Source: Rubrivivax sp. (GTDB lineage Bacteria > Pseudomonadota > Gammaproteobacteria > Burkholderiales > Burkholderiaceae_C). Taken from it: a stretch of 49,150 nucleotides of DNA. A program made the position numbers and the translations under genes. Where the stretch lies: the NCBI GenBank assembly GCA_027483705.1, contig JAIXTY010000284.1, forward strand, positions 1 through 49,150, in the 5' to 3' direction. Below, one piece after another: positions 27,461 through 35,967 of the stretch (position 1 is its first letter; every line of letters starts with the position of its first letter). The notes below the pieces were generated by a model. That model saw only the letters and a program-made list of their open reading frames with translations. It had not been told where the DNA came from and searched no databases.

Positions 27461-28384
27461 ATGGACGCCAACGACCTGGGCTGGTGGGGCGTGCCGCTGG
27501 CCATCATCGGTGGCGCCATTCGCGTCGGTACGCCGCTGCTGTGGGTGAGCCTGGGCGAGACGGTCACGGAGAAGGCCGGCCGCATCAACCTGGGCCTGGA
27601 AGGCACGCTCCTGATGGGCGCGATGGCCGCCTACTGCACCGCGCTCGTCACCGGCAACCCCTGGCTGGGCGTGCTGGCTGCCGCCGGCGTGGGCCTGCTG
27701 CTGGGGCTGCTGCACGGCTTGCTGTGTTCGCTGAACCGCGTCAACGACACGGCGATGGGCATTGCGCTGATGCTGGCCGGCTCGGGCCTGGCTTTCTGGC
27801 TCGGCAAGCCGCTGATCCAGCCCTCGGCACCCGACCTGCCGGCCATCGAGCTGGGCGGTTTCACCGATCAGCCGGCGATCCGCGCGGCTCTGGCCATCAG
27901 CCCGCTCTTCGTGCTGGGCCTGGTGCTGGCCTTCGTCGTGCACGCGGCACTGGGCCACACGCGCTTCGGCCTGCGGCTGCGCGTGGTGGGCGACAGCGAA
28001 CCGGCCGCCCGCGCCTTCGGCCTGCAGCCGGTGCTGTACCGCGTGGCGGCCACGGCCTTTGGCGGTGCCTGCGCGGGCGTGGGCGGGGCCTCGCTGTCGC
28101 TCGTGTACCCGGGCGCGTGGAGCGAGGCGCTCAGCAGCGGCCAGGGCGTAATGGCCGTGGCGCTGGTGATCTTTGCGCGCTGGGATCCGCGGCGCTGCAT
28201 CTGGGCGGCGCTGCTGTTCGGCGGCGCCAGCGCCATCAGCCCGGCCTTGCAGGCGCTGGGCTACACGGAGGGCTACTACCTCTTCGCCGCGCTGCCGTAC
28301 GTGCTGACGCTGGCGCTGCTGGTGGGCCTGGGCAAGCCGGGGCCGAAACATGGCGCGCCGGGTGAACTCTCGTTGAACCGGTGA
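27461..28384 (+). CDS. ABC permease 2 of the BMP-type importer
   Basis: A 307-residue BPD_transp_2 permease with eight or more membrane segments. The segment [28 protein letters not shown] is typical of the smaller nucleoside-type permease (YufQ/NupC-like), and [21 protein letters not shown] marks the cytoplasmic loop. It forms the heterodimeric channel with the 363-residue permease. An isochorismatase-like hydrolase gene, not the ATPase, comes next. Confidence 0.93.
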   Translation: MDANDLGWWGVPLAIIGGAIRVGTPLLWVSLGETVTEKAGRINLGLEGTLLMGAMAAYCTALVTGNPWLGVLAAAGVGLLLGLLHGLLCSLNRVNDTAMGIALMLAGSGLAFWLGKPLIQPSAPDLPAIELGGFTDQPAIRAALAISPLFVLGLVLAFVVHAALGHTRFGLRLRVVGDSEPAARAFGLQPVLYRVAATAFGGACAGVGGASLSLVYPGAWSEALSSGQGVMAVALVIFARWDPRRCIWAALLFGGASAISPALQALGYTEGYYLFAALPYVLTLALLVGLGKPGPKHGAPGELSLNR

Positions 28385-28391
28385 TGGAAAC

Positions 28392-29093
28392 GTGACGCAG
28401 ATGGGATTCGCCTCCGTCAACGCCGACCCGTACGCCTGGCCTTTCGACGGCGCCTGGCGTGCCGCCGACACGGCGCTGGTGATCATCGACATGCAGACCG
28501 ACTTCTGCGGCCACGGTGGCTATGTCGACCGCATGGGCTACGACATCAGCGCCACGCGCGCGCCCATCGGCCCCATCGGCGCGCTGCTGGAACGCGCCCG
28601 CGCGGTCGGCATGCACGTGATCCACACGCGAGAAGGCCACCGGCCCGATCTGTCGGACCTGCCGGCCAACAAGCGCTGGCGCTCGCAGCAGATCGGCACG
28701 GGCGGCGTGGGCATCGGCGACCCCGGCCCCTGCGGCCGCATCCTCGTGCGTGGCGAGCCCGGCTGGCAGATCATCGACGAGCTTGCACCCGCCGCGGGCG
28801 AGGTGGTGATCGACAAGCCCGGCAAGGGCTCGTTCTGCGCCACCGACCTCGATCTCATCTTGCGCCAACGCGGCATTCGCAACATCGCACTCGCGGGGAT
28901 CACGACCGACGTGTGCGTGCACACGACGATGCGCGAGGCCAACGATCGCGGCTTCGAGTGCCTGATCGTCAGTGACGGCACCGGTGCCACCGACCGCGGC
29001 AACCACGACGCGGCGCTGAAGATGGTGACCATGCAGGGCGGGGTGTTCGGGGCCGTGGCGTCGTCGGCGGCCATCCTGGAGGCCCTGTGCTGA
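28392..29093 (+). CDS. Isochorismatase-like amidohydrolase, probable biuret or triuret hydrolase
   Basis: A 233-residue cysteine hydrolase. The expected Asp-Lys-Cys triad is D33 (IIDMQTDF), K142 (DKPGKGSF) and C175 ([10 protein letters not shown]). The sequence [45 protein letters not shown] and [11 protein letters not shown] is, from memory, very close to biuret hydrolase BiuH of Rhizobium, whose triad is D36/K142/C175; triuret hydrolase TrtA is a near relative. Biuret hydrolysis yields allophanate, the AtzF substrate. It starts at GTG 28392 (ATG 28401 is possible), and its stop overlaps the ATPase start. Confidence 0.85.
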   Translation: MTQMGFASVNADPYAWPFDGAWRAADTALVIIDMQTDFCGHGGYVDRMGYDISATRAPIGPIGALLERARAVGMHVIHTREGHRPDLSDLPANKRWRSQQIGTGGVGIGDPGPCGRILVRGEPGWQIIDELAPAAGEVVIDKPGKGSFCATDLDLILRQRGIRNIALAGITTDVCVHTTMREANDRGFECLIVSDGTGATDRGNHDAALKMVTMQGGVFGAVASSAAILEALC

Positions 29094-30715
29094 TCCCGCC
29101 GCAGCGCGAGCCCGAAGGCGCCGCGGGCGTGCAGATGCTGGGCTTCTCGAAGCGCTTCGGCAGCCTGCAGGCGCTGGCCGATGTGTCGATGACGGTCGAG
29201 CCCGGTAGCTTCCATGCGCTGCTGGGCGAAAACGGCGCCGGCAAGAGCACGCTGGTGAAGAGCCTGATCGGCTTCTACCGCGCCGACACCGGCACCGTGC
29301 TGGTGGACGGCCGCGAGCGCGACATCGGCAGCCCGCGCGACGCCGGCGCCGCCGGCATCGGCATGATCTTCCAGCACTTCACCGTCGTGCCCGGCATGAC
29401 GGTGGCCGAGAACCTGGCGCTGGCCGGGCGCGAGCTGCCGGCGTTCATCCGCTGGGGCCGCGAGCGCGAGCAGCTGCGCGCCTTCATGCAGACCGCGCCG
29501 TTCCCGCTGCCGCTCGAGAAACCCGTGGCGCAGCTGGCCGCCGGCGAGAAGCAGAAGCTCGAGATCCTGAAGGCCCTGTACACCCGCCGCCGCTTCCTGG
29601 TGCTCGACGAGCCGACCTCGGTGCTCACGCCGCAGGAGGCCGACGAGGTGCTGGGCCAGATGAAGGCGCTGTGCCGGGCCGGGCAGCTGACGGTGCTGAT
29701 CATCACGCACAAGTTCCGCGAGGTCTTCGGCTACTGCGACGAGGTGACGGTGCTGCGCCGCGGCCGACTGGCCGGTGCCGCGAAGGTGGCCGAGACGCAG
29801 CGCGACGAACTCGCGGCCTGGATGATGGGCGCCGAGCTTGCCACGGCGGTGCCGCCCGAGGCCGATGCCGCCTCCACGGCTGCGACGGAGGAGCCCGCCG
29901 TCACCGTGATGGCACCGACCGCGGCCCCGCGCCTGGCGGTGCGCGGCCTGCGCGTGGCCAGCGAGCAGGGTCCGCCGGCCATCGACGGGCTCGACTTCGA
30001 CGTGCTGCCCGGCGAAATCGTCGGCATTGCCGGTGTCTCAGGCAACGGCCAGCGCGAGCTGATGGCCGCGCTCACCGGCACGCTGCCCATCGCTGCCGGC
30101 ACGCTGGCCGTCGACGGCCGGCCCTACCGGCCCACGCGGATGGCGATGACGGCCGAGGGCGTGCGCAGCCTGCCCGAGGAGCCCTTGCACAACGCCTGTG
30201 TCGGCGCGCTCAGCGTGGCCGACAACCTGGCGCTGCGGAACTTCGACCGCGCGCCGCTCTCGCGTGGGGGCCTGCTGTCGGGCCGCGCCATCCGCGCGCA
30301 GGCGCTCGACGCGATTGCCGCCTTCAAGGTCAAGACGCCGGGGCCGGGCGCGGCCATCCGCAACCTCAGCGGCGGCAACGTGCAGCGCGCCGTGCTGGCG
30401 CGCGAACTCGGCGCCTTCAACGACACGCCGCCGCGCCTGCTGCTGGTGGCCAATCCCTGCTTCGGCCTCGACTTCCAGGCCGTGGCCGAGATCCACGCCC
30501 GCCTGCGCGCCGCGCGCGACGCCGGCTGCGGCGTGCTGCTGATCAGCGAAGACCTCGACGAGATCCTGGCGCTGGCTTCGCGCGTGCTGGTGCTGAGCCA
30601 CGGCCATGTGGCGCTGCAGTGCGCGGCGGCCGGGGCGGACATCGGCGCCATTGGCCGGGCGATGGCGGGTGACAGCGCCGGCGACACCGCCGACGCCCTG
30701 AAGGAAGCCGCATGA
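29087..30715 (+). CDS. ABC ATPase with two nucleotide-binding domains, BMP-type importer
   Basis: A 542-residue fusion of two ABC domains. The N-terminal half has Walker [10 protein letters not shown] (48-56), a variant signature ([11 protein letters not shown]) and Walker [10 protein letters not shown]. The C-terminal half has the degenerate P-loop GVSGNGQRE and the signature [15 protein letters not shown], as in sugar/nucleoside importer ATPases. It begins at a GTG inside the end of the hydrolase gene and completes the Bmp system (binding protein plus two permeases). Confidence 0.94.
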   Translation: MLIPPQREPEGAAGVQMLGFSKRFGSLQALADVSMTVEPGSFHALLGENGAGKSTLVKSLIGFYRADTGTVLVDGRERDIGSPRDAGAAGIGMIFQHFTVVPGMTVAENLALAGRELPAFIRWGREREQLRAFMQTAPFPLPLEKPVAQLAAGEKQKLEILKALYTRRRFLVLDEPTSVLTPQEADEVLGQMKALCRAGQLTVLIITHKFREVFGYCDEVTVLRRGRLAGAAKVAETQRDELAAWMMGAELATAVPPEADAASTAATEEPAVTVMAPTAAPRLAVRGLRVASEQGPPAIDGLDFDVLPGEIVGIAGVSGNGQRELMAALTGTLPIAAGTLAVDGRPYRPTRMAMTAEGVRSLPEEPLHNACVGALSVADNLALRNFDRAPLSRGGLLSGRAIRAQALDAIAAFKVKTPGPGAAIRNLSGGNVQRAVLARELGAFNDTPPRLLLVANPCFGLDFQAVAEIHARLRAARDAGCGVLLISEDLDEILALASRVLVLSHGHVALQCAAAGADIGAIGRAMAGDSAGDTADALKEAA

Positions 30716-31392
30716 CGACGCTGACCGTGGCCGCACGCCCCTACGACTACAGCTTCGACCCCGCGCACACGGCGGTGGTGCTGATCGACATGCAACGCGA
30801 CTTCCTCGAGCCCGGCGGCTTTGGCGCGCTGCTGGGCAACGACGTCGCACCGCTGCGCCGTATCGTGCCCGCCTGCCAGCGGCTGCTGGCGCTGGCGCGC
30901 GCGCACGGCATGACCGTCATCCACACCCAGGAGGCGCATGACCCGCTGCTGGCCGACTGCCCGCCCGCCAAGAAGGCCCGCGGCCACCTTGCCTGCGGCA
31001 TCGGCGACCCCGGTCCCCTGGGCCGCGTGCTCGTGGCCGGCGAGCCCGGCGCCGGCTTCGTGCCGGAGCTGACGCCCGAAGCGGGTGACATCGTCATCCG
31101 CAAGCCCGGCAAGGGCGCGTTCTACGCCACCGCGCTGGACGGCATCCTCAAGAACCGCGGCATCACGCACCTGCTGGTGGGCGGCGTCACCACCGAGGTG
31201 TGCGTGCAGACCACGCTGCGCGAGGCCAACGACCGCGGCTACGAGTGCCTGCTGGTGGCCGACTGCGCGGCGAGCTACTTCCCGCAGTTCCACGACGCCG
31301 TCGTCGAGATGGTGGTGGCGCAGGGCGGCATCGTCGGCTGGGCCGCGCCGCTGGCGGCGCTGGAGCAGGCCTTGGTGGGGCCCGCCGCATGA
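30712..31392 (+). CDS. Second isochorismatase-like amidohydrolase
   Basis: A 226-residue cysteine hydrolase of the same superfamily as the 28392 gene. The triad is expected at D26 (LIDMQRDF), K131 or K134 (IRKPGKGAF) and C164 ([22 protein letters not shown]). It keeps the [17 protein letters not shown] block of the biuret/triuret hydrolase group but lacks the GYVD and [14 protein letters not shown] regions, so its substrate probably differs. Both ends overlap neighbours by 4 bases. Likely a ureide or carbamoyl-type amide hydrolase. Confidence 0.85.
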   Translation: MTTLTVAARPYDYSFDPAHTAVVLIDMQRDFLEPGGFGALLGNDVAPLRRIVPACQRLLALARAHGMTVIHTQEAHDPLLADCPPAKKARGHLACGIGDPGPLGRVLVAGEPGAGFVPELTPEAGDIVIRKPGKGAFYATALDGILKNRGITHLLVGGVTTEVCVQTTLREANDRGYECLLVADCAASYFPQFHDAVVEMVVAQGGIVGWAAPLAALEQALVGPAA

Positions 31393-32405
31393 TGCTCAAG
31401 CTGATCGGCCAGCGGCTGCTGGGCGCGCTGCCCAACATCGCCGGCGTCATCGTCATCACCTTCATCCTCACGCGCGCGCTGCCGGGCGATCCGGCGGCCT
31501 ACTTCGCGGGCGGCTCGGCCACGCAGGAGGCGGTGGAGCAGGTGCGCCAGCAACTGGGCCTCAACAAGCCGCTGCTGGAGCAGTTCTTCAGCTACCTGGG
31601 CGCGCTGTCGCGCGGCGACCTGGGCCTGTCGCTCACCACCGGCCAGCCGGTGCTGCAGGAGCTGCTGTCGCGGCTGCCGGCCTCGCTGGAGCTGGTGCTG
31701 ATCGCGCTGGTGGTGGCCTGCGCGGTGGCGCTGCCGCTGGGCGTGCTGGCGGCCACACGGCCGGGCTCGTGGATCGACCAGCTGTGCCGCATCATCACCA
31801 CGGCGGGTGTCTCGCTGCCCACCTTCTTCACCGGCTTGCTGCTGGCCTACGTTTTCTACTTCCTGCTCGGCTGGGCGCCCAGCCCGCTGGGCCGTCTCGA
31901 CCCGCTGTACTCCCCGCCGCCCACGGTGACGGGCCTGTACCTCGTCGATGCCCTGCTGGCCGGCGACCGCGCGCTCGCGTGGGCGGTGCTGAAGCAGCTC
32001 ATCCTGCCGGTGGCGACGATGGCCCTCTTCGTGCTGGCGCCCATCGCGCGCATGACGCGGGCCTCGATGCTGTCGGTGCTGTCGGCCGACTTCGTGCGCA
32101 CGGCGCGCGCCGCGGGGCTGTCGCGCGGCACGGTGCTCGTGACCTATGCGCTGCGCAACGCGCTGCTGCCGGTGGTCACCACGCTGGGCATGGTGTTCGG
32201 CTTCATGCTGGGCTCCAGCGTCATCGTCGAGAAGGTCTTCGCGTGGCCGGGGCTGGGTGCCTATGCCATCGACGCACTCACGGCCAGCGACTACGCCCCG
32301 GTGCAGGGCTTCGTGCTGGTGATGGGCATCCTCTTCGTGCTGCTGAACCTGCTGGTGGACGTGCTGTACGTGCTGATCGACCCGCGCGTGGAGGTGAGCG
32401 CATGA
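31389..32405 (+). CDS. ABC permease, DppB type
   Basis: A 338-residue membrane protein of the peptide/nickel permease family 1: N-terminal [35 protein letters not shown], the long periplasmic loop after it and the EAA motif [32 protein letters not shown]. It probably works with the family 5 binding protein at 21592. A second ATG (31392) would drop one residue. The stop overlaps the DppC-type gene. Confidence 0.94.
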   Translation: MMLKLIGQRLLGALPNIAGVIVITFILTRALPGDPAAYFAGGSATQEAVEQVRQQLGLNKPLLEQFFSYLGALSRGDLGLSLTTGQPVLQELLSRLPASLELVLIALVVACAVALPLGVLAATRPGSWIDQLCRIITTAGVSLPTFFTGLLLAYVFYFLLGWAPSPLGRLDPLYSPPPTVTGLYLVDALLAGDRALAWAVLKQLILPVATMALFVLAPIARMTRASMLSVLSADFVRTARAAGLSRGTVLVTYALRNALLPVVTTLGMVFGFMLGSSVIVEKVFAWPGLGAYAIDALTASDYAPVQGFVLVMGILFVLLNLLVDVLYVLIDPRVEVSA

Positions 32406-33262
32406 GCGCCGCCGGAACCACGACGACGCTGGGCCACGCGCGGCACGTGCTCAGCGAGAACCCCATCACGCTGCTCGCCGCGATGATGTTCACGCTGCTG
32501 GTCGTGCTGGCTCTCATCGGCCCCTACATCGTGCCCTACGACCCGCTGGCCAGCAACGCGGCGGTGGCGCTGCAGCCGCCGTCGGCCCAGCACTGGTTCG
32601 GCACCGACGCGCTGGGCCGCGACATCTTCTCGCGTGTGATCGTGGCCACGCGGCTGGATCTCGGCATCGCTGTCAGCGCGGTGGCCGCCAGCTTCGTCAT
32701 CGGCATGCCGCTGGGCCTGGCGGCGGGCTTCTTCGGCGGCTGGTGGGACCGCATCATCTCGCGGCTGGCCGACACCATCATGGCCTTCCCCCTCTTCGTG
32801 CTGGCCATGGGCATCGTCGCGGCCCTGGGCAACACCGTGGGCAACATCGTGCTGGCCACGGTGGTGATCAACCTGCCGTTCTACATCCGCGTGGCGCGGG
32901 CCGAGGCCAACGTGCGGCGCAACGCCGGCTGGGTGGAGGCGGCGCGCCTGTCGGGCAACAGCGACTGGCGCATCCTGGCCGTGCACCTGTTCCCGAACGC
33001 GTTGCCGCCGGCCATGGTGCAGCTGAGCCTGAACATGGGCTGGGCCATCCTCAATGCCGCGGGGCTGAGCTTCATCGGCCTGGGCGTGCGCCCGCCCGAT
33101 CCCGAGTGGGGCATCCTGGTCGCCGAGGGCGCGCAGTTCATCGTCAGCGGCGAGTGGTGGGTGGCGCTGTTCCCGGGCGCCATGCTGATGCTGGCGGTGT
33201 TCACCTTCAACCTGCTGGGCGACGCGCTGCGCGACATCTTCGACCCGCGGAGGCGGACATGA
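32402..33262 (+). CDS. ABC permease, DppC type
   Basis: A 286-residue membrane protein. It has the N-terminal DppC/OppC segment PYIVPYDPLASN and HWFGTDALGRDIFSRVIVATRLDL, the EAA motif VRRNAGWVEAARLSGNSDWRILAVHLFPNALPP, and the C-terminal GLSFIGLGVRPPDPEWG, all family markers. Start and stop overlap neighbouring genes by 4 bases. It forms the channel with the DppB-type permease. Confidence 0.95.
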   Translation: MSAAGTTTTLGHARHVLSENPITLLAAMMFTLLVVLALIGPYIVPYDPLASNAAVALQPPSAQHWFGTDALGRDIFSRVIVATRLDLGIAVSAVAASFVIGMPLGLAAGFFGGWWDRIISRLADTIMAFPLFVLAMGIVAALGNTVGNIVLATVVINLPFYIRVARAEANVRRNAGWVEAARLSGNSDWRILAVHLFPNALPPAMVQLSLNMGWAILNAAGLSFIGLGVRPPDPEWGILVAEGAQFIVSGEWWVALFPGAMLMLAVFTFNLLGDALRDIFDPRRRT

Positions 33263-34290
33263 GCGCCAACGGCCAGCCGCCCCTGCTGGAGGTGCGCGAC
33301 TTCGGCCTGGAGTTCCGCACGCGCAACGGCACGGTGAGCGCTCTGCAGGGCATCGACCTCACGCTGAGGAAGGGCGAGATCGTCGGCCTCGTCGGCGAGA
33401 GCGGCTCGGGCAAGAGCGTGCTGAGCTACGCGCTGCTGGGCATCAGCGACCGCGCCGCCCGCGTGACCGGCGGCACCGCGATGTTCGGCGGCCTCGACCT
33501 GCTGAAGGCCGACGAAGCCACGCTGGCCGATCTGCGCGGCCGCGAGATCGGCATGATCTTCCAGAGCCCGCGCACGGCGCTGAACCCCATCCGCCCGGTG
33601 GGCCGGCAGATCGAGGACGTGCTGCGCCGGCATGCCGTGGCCCGGGGCGCCGACCTCGGCCAGAGCCTCAAGCAGCGCGCGGTGCAGGCGCTGCGCGAGG
33701 TGGCCATCGCCGACCCCGAGCGCCGCGTGAAGGCCTACCCCTTCGAGCTGAGCGGTGGCATGTGCCAGCGCGTGATGATCGCGCTGGCGCTGGCCTGCCG
33801 GCCGAGCCTGCTGGTGGCCGACGAGCCCACCACGGGCCTGGACGTCACCACGCAGGCCGGCGTGATGGACCTGATCACCTCGCTGGCGCGCGAGCGCGAG
33901 ATGGCCACGCTGTTCATCACGCACGACCTGGCGCTGGCTGCCGACTATTGCGACCGCATCGTCGTCATGCACGCCGGCCACGCGGTGGAGGCGGCGCCGG
34001 CAAGGACGCTGTTCGCCGCCCCGCGGCACCCCTACACGCAGCGGCTCATCAGCAGCACGCCGGGCAGCGGCGGCCACATCGACGCACTGCAGCCCGTGCC
34101 CGGCAACCTGCCCGACCTGCGCCGCGGCGACCTGCCGGCCTGCCGCTTTGCCGAGCGCTGCCCGCGCGCCACCGAGCGCTGCCGCACCGAGACGCCGCGC
34201 CTGGACCCGCTGGCCGCGCACGCGGTGGCCTGCTGGTTCCCGGTCGATGCGACGACGGCGCCCGCGCCGACGGAGGCCGCCCATGGCTGA
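33259..34290 (+). CDS. ABC ATPase, DppD type
   Basis: A 343-residue ABC ATPase with Walker A GESGSGKS, signature LSGGMCQRV, Walker B LLVADEPTTGLD, H-loop FITHDLALAADY, and the C-terminal oligopeptide-type extension with HPYTQRLISSTPG and the cysteine cluster CRFAERCPRATERC, which in DppD homologues often binds an iron-sulfur cluster. It pairs with the DppF-type ATPase that overlaps its end by 8 bases. Confidence 0.95.
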   Translation: MSANGQPPLLEVRDFGLEFRTRNGTVSALQGIDLTLRKGEIVGLVGESGSGKSVLSYALLGISDRAARVTGGTAMFGGLDLLKADEATLADLRGREIGMIFQSPRTALNPIRPVGRQIEDVLRRHAVARGADLGQSLKQRAVQALREVAIADPERRVKAYPFELSGGMCQRVMIALALACRPSLLVADEPTTGLDVTTQAGVMDLITSLAREREMATLFITHDLALAADYCDRIVVMHAGHAVEAAPARTLFAAPRHPYTQRLISSTPGSGGHIDALQPVPGNLPDLRRGDLPACRFAERCPRATERCRTETPRLDPLAAHAVACWFPVDATTAPAPTEAAHG

Positions 34291-35233
34291 GCGCCCGCTT
34301 CTGAGCATCGAACGGCTGCACAAGCGCTATCCCGTGCAGGGCGCCCGCGGCTCGCTGCTGCACGCGGTGGACGACGTGTCCTTTGCCATCGCGCCCGGCG
34401 AGAGCGTGGGCCTGGTGGGCGAGTCGGGCTGCGGCAAGAGCACGCTGGTGCGCCTCTTGGCACGGCTGCACGATGCCAGCGACGGCCGCATCGTGTTCGA
34501 CGGCGACGACCTGGCCGCCACGCCGGCGCTGAAGTTCGCGCGCGACCCGCGCCGGGCGCAGATCCAGATGGTGTTCCAGGACCCCACCGACAGCCTGAAC
34601 CCGCGCTTCACGGCGCGCGAGACCATCGCCGAGCCGCTGGCGCTGCTGAGCGGCCTGCGCGGTGCCGAGGCCGCGGCGCGGGTGGACGAGGTGGCCACGC
34701 AGGTGGGCCTGCCGCTGGAGCTGCTGCAGCGCTACCCGCACCAGCTGTCGGGCGGGCAGAAGGCGCGCGTGGGCATCGCGCGGGCGCTGGCGGTGAAGCC
34801 GCGCCTGCTGATCCTGGACGAGCCCACCGCGGCGCTGGATGTCTCGGTGCAGGCGGTGGTGCTGCAACTGCTGGCGCGGCTGCGGCGCGAGCTGGGCCTG
34901 AGCTGCCTCTTCGTGAGCCACGACCTCAACGTCGTGCGCCTGCTCACCGAGCAGGTGGCCGTGATGTACCTGGGCAAGCTGGTGGAGTTCGGCCCCAGCG
35001 AGCAGGTGTTCCGCGCGCCGCGCCACCCCTACACGCAGGCGCTGGTGTCGGCCATCCCGGGCCAGGGCCCGCGCATCCGGCTCAACGGCGAGCTGACGAG
35101 CCCCATCGACCCGCCCAAGGACGCCTGCCGCTTCCACGGCCGCTGCCCGCGCGGCGAAGACCGCTGCGGCCGCGAGGCCCCGCCGCAGGTGATGCGCGGC
35201 CCGCACATGGCGGCCTGCCACTTTGCGACATGA
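34283..35233 (+). CDS. ABC ATPase, DppF type
   Basis: A 316-residue ABC ATPase: Walker A GESGCGKST, Q-loop FQDPTDSLNPRF, signature LSGGQKARV, Walker B LLILDEPTAALDVSV, H-loop VSHDLNVVRLL, and the C-terminal HPYTQALVSAIPGQG with CRFHGRCPRGEDRC. It completes the second importer. Its stop overlaps the GntR start. Confidence 0.95.
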   Translation: MAERPLLSIERLHKRYPVQGARGSLLHAVDDVSFAIAPGESVGLVGESGCGKSTLVRLLARLHDASDGRIVFDGDDLAATPALKFARDPRRAQIQMVFQDPTDSLNPRFTARETIAEPLALLSGLRGAEAAARVDEVATQVGLPLELLQRYPHQLSGGQKARVGIARALAVKPRLLILDEPTAALDVSVQAVVLQLLARLRRELGLSCLFVSHDLNVVRLLTEQVAVMYLGKLVEFGPSEQVFRAPRHPYTQALVSAIPGQGPRIRLNGELTSPIDPPKDACRFHGRCPRGEDRCGREAPPQVMRGPHMAACHFAT

Positions 35234-35925
35234 TGGAGCGCATGGCCGAACCCGCCCCCCGTGTCGCCCTGGCCGAGCAGGCCTACATCCAGCTCAAGGC
35301 CGAGCTGCACGACTTTCTCTGGCTGCCCGGCGAGCGCGCCAGCGAGCTGGAGATTGCGCACCGCCTGGGCATGAGCCGCACGCCGGTGCGCGAGGCGCTG
35401 TTCCGCCTGCGCAACGAGGGCTTCCTGGAGGTCGAGGCCAAGACCGGCTGGACCGTCAAGCCCATCGACTTCGCGCGCATCGACCAGATCTATGACCTGC
35501 GCATCGTGCTGGAGACCGCGAGTCTGGCGCGCCTGGCCCAGATGAGCGAGCAGCCCCCCGAGCTGCAGGCGCTGAAGGACGTGTGGCTGGTGCCGGCGGC
35601 CGAGCGCCTGGGCGATGGCCGCGCGGTGGGCGAGCTCGACGAGCGCTTCCACGCGCAGCTGGTGGCGGCGGCCGGCAACGTGGAGATCAGCCGCGTGCAC
35701 CGCGAGGTGACGGAGCGCATCCGCATCGTGCGCCGGCTCGACTTCACGCGCGGCGACCGCATCGACGCCACGTATGCGGAGCACGCCAAGATCCTGCGCG
35801 CCGTCATCCAGCGCAAGACCGACGCGGCGCAGATGCTGCTCAAGAGCCACATCGAGCACAGCAAGCTCGAGGTGCGCAAGATCACGCTGCACGCGCTGCA
35901 GGAGGCGCGCTCCAGCCGCGCCTGA
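35230..35925 (+). CDS. GntR/FCD-family regulator at the end of the ureide operon
   Basis: A 231-residue regulator. The GntR winged helix occupies about residues 14-80 (ELEIAHRLGMSRTPVREALFRLRNEGFLEV), and the FCD domain follows, with helices carrying the metal/ligand residues in RFHAQLVAAAGNVEISRVHREVTERIRI and EHAKILRAVIQRK. It is the last gene of the operon started by atzF and is a candidate for binding the CTGGTATACCAG palindrome before atzF. The ATG at 35230 overlaps the DppF-type stop; ATGs at 35233 and 35242 are also in frame. Confidence 0.9.
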   Translation: MMERMAEPAPRVALAEQAYIQLKAELHDFLWLPGERASELEIAHRLGMSRTPVREALFRLRNEGFLEVEAKTGWTVKPIDFARIDQIYDLRIVLETASLARLAQMSEQPPELQALKDVWLVPAAERLGDGRAVGELDERFHAQLVAAAGNVEISRVHREVTERIRIVRRLDFTRGDRIDATYAEHAKILRAVIQRKTDAAQMLLKSHIEHSKLEVRKITLHALQEARSSRA

Positions 35926-35967
35926 GGCGCCGCGGGGCGTCACGGGGCACCGCTATCCTCCGCGCCC

